The notes below the pieces were generated by a model. The model was not told the DNA's origin. It searched no databases and saw only the letters and a program-made list of their open reading frames with translations. A stretch of DNA of 6,974 nt from Candidatus Poseidoniaceae archaeon (lineage in GTDB: Archaea; Thermoplasmatota; Poseidoniia; Poseidoniales; Poseidoniaceae), in NCBI GenBank assembly GCA_013330015.1, contig DUJC01000168.1, positions 1 to 6,974 on the forward strand. Direction: 5' to 3'. Shown here in pieces: positions 6,633 to 6,974 of the stretch (within the stretch, counting starts at the first letter, position 1; each line of letters begins with the position of its first letter). The position numbers and the translations under genes were made by a program.

Positions 6633-6974
6633 TTAATGTACTGCTTTTTTATCATCCTGAGCATCAAAACGGCGAAGCATGCTCAACGGGCGAGCTGGAA
6701 TGCCAACCCAAATTTCACCATCAGGAATGACCTTCCTCTTTGGTAGGACCGCACGACTACCAAGGATGCAATTTTCTCCGATTCGAGAACCAGGTCCTAC
6801 CATGGTCGCTCCACCGATGGTGGAATTCTTTCCAACGACCACTTTCTCCAAGACGAGATTGCCTTTCTCGACAAGATGTCCGTTGATGGTTGCACCACCT
6901 CCAACGACGACGTTGTCTCCGAGTTCAACCAGAGACGGATCGTTAATTGTCGATGTATTGATGTTGACATTCTT
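6633..6974 (-). CDS. Left-handed beta-helix (hexapeptide-repeat) acyltransferase-like protein, C-terminal part (N-terminus off the right edge)
   Basis: Reading the minus strand from the right edge gives 113 open codons without a needed start, ending in TAA at 6633-6635, so the gene enters from outside the window. The visible part has repeated [LIV]-G-x-x hexapeptide units: LGDNVVVGGGATI (18-30), VVVGKNSTIGGATMVGPGSRIGENCILGSRAVLP (45-78), then the closing IPDGEIWVGIPARP (83-96) that typically ends such domains (compare IPPGSxxxGxPAK). Family members are trimeric acetyl-, acyl- or succinyltransferases, and similar domains also close some adenylation-domain multidomain proteins. The motif INGHLVEKG (30-38), with a histidine in a loop, resembles the loop of those larger proteins, but the catalytic domain cannot be judged from this piece. 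It precedes the OPT gene in the same direction. The last 15 residues are charged and not part of the fold. Confidence 0.85.
   Translation of the reverse strand, partial: KNVNINTSTINDPSLVELGDNVVVGGGATINGHLVEKGNLVLEKVVVGKNSTIGGATMVGPGSRIGENCILGSRAVLPKRKVIPDGEIWVGIPARPLSMLRRFDAQDDKKAVH

Noticed and set aside
6578..6667. Thirty-residue N-terminal extension of the OPT protein starting at a TTG (6667) or ATG (6664)
   Set aside because: It would overlap the upstream hexapeptide gene, has no good ribosome site, and the ATG at 6577 has GGGAGTG at suitable spacing.
1..6974. Mobile elements, CRISPR arrays, tRNA or rRNA genes, defence cassettes
   Set aside because: No direct repeat series, transposase or integrase motifs, tRNA cloverleaf, or rRNA-like stretch was found. 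Nearly all of the window is accounted for by seven protein genes.

Overview
The window looks like ordinary chromosomal DNA from an archaeon. The clearest lineage marker is a TrmY-type tRNA pseudouridine-54 N1-methyltransferase, a family found almost only in archaea. It sits directly behind a fused CoaBC whose decarboxylase half reads like the archaeal subtype (PxMH and EEGK in place of the bacterial PxMN and LACG). Dense packing with 1-11 base overlaps, medium G+C (about one half by eye) and a large OPT peptide transporter would fit a marine Thermoplasmatota lineage such as Poseidoniales (Marine Group II). That finer placement is inference.

Layout. At the left edge the N-terminal part of an unknown multi-pass membrane protein runs leftward off the window (397 to 1). 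A 78-base divergent gap containing a 7-bp inverted repeat separates it from a rightward pair, coaBC (476-1672) and trmY (1674-2279), spaced by one base and clearly co-transcribed. trmY runs convergently into surE and their 3' ends overlap by 11 bases. From 6974 down to 2269 everything is on the minus strand: the C-terminal end of a left-handed beta-helix (hexapeptide-repeat) protein, a 55-base gap, an OPT-family transporter (785 aa), an EamA/DMT-family 10-helix permease, and SurE nucleotidase. OPT, EamA and SurE are linked by overlaps or near-contacts (eamA stop and surE start share ATGA), so they look like one translationally coupled operon.

Function. The rightward pair joins coenzyme A synthesis and tRNA T-loop modification, with no obvious biochemical link. 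The leftward operon joins two transporters to a nucleoside-monophosphate phosphatase, a combination that suggests nutrient uptake and salvage but proves nothing specific. No RNA genes, mobile elements, CRISPR arrays, prophage or defence genes are visible. I found no convincing undescribed system. The points worth a second look are active-site substitutions in CoaC and TrmY, a long SurE tail, and the tight gene overlaps.
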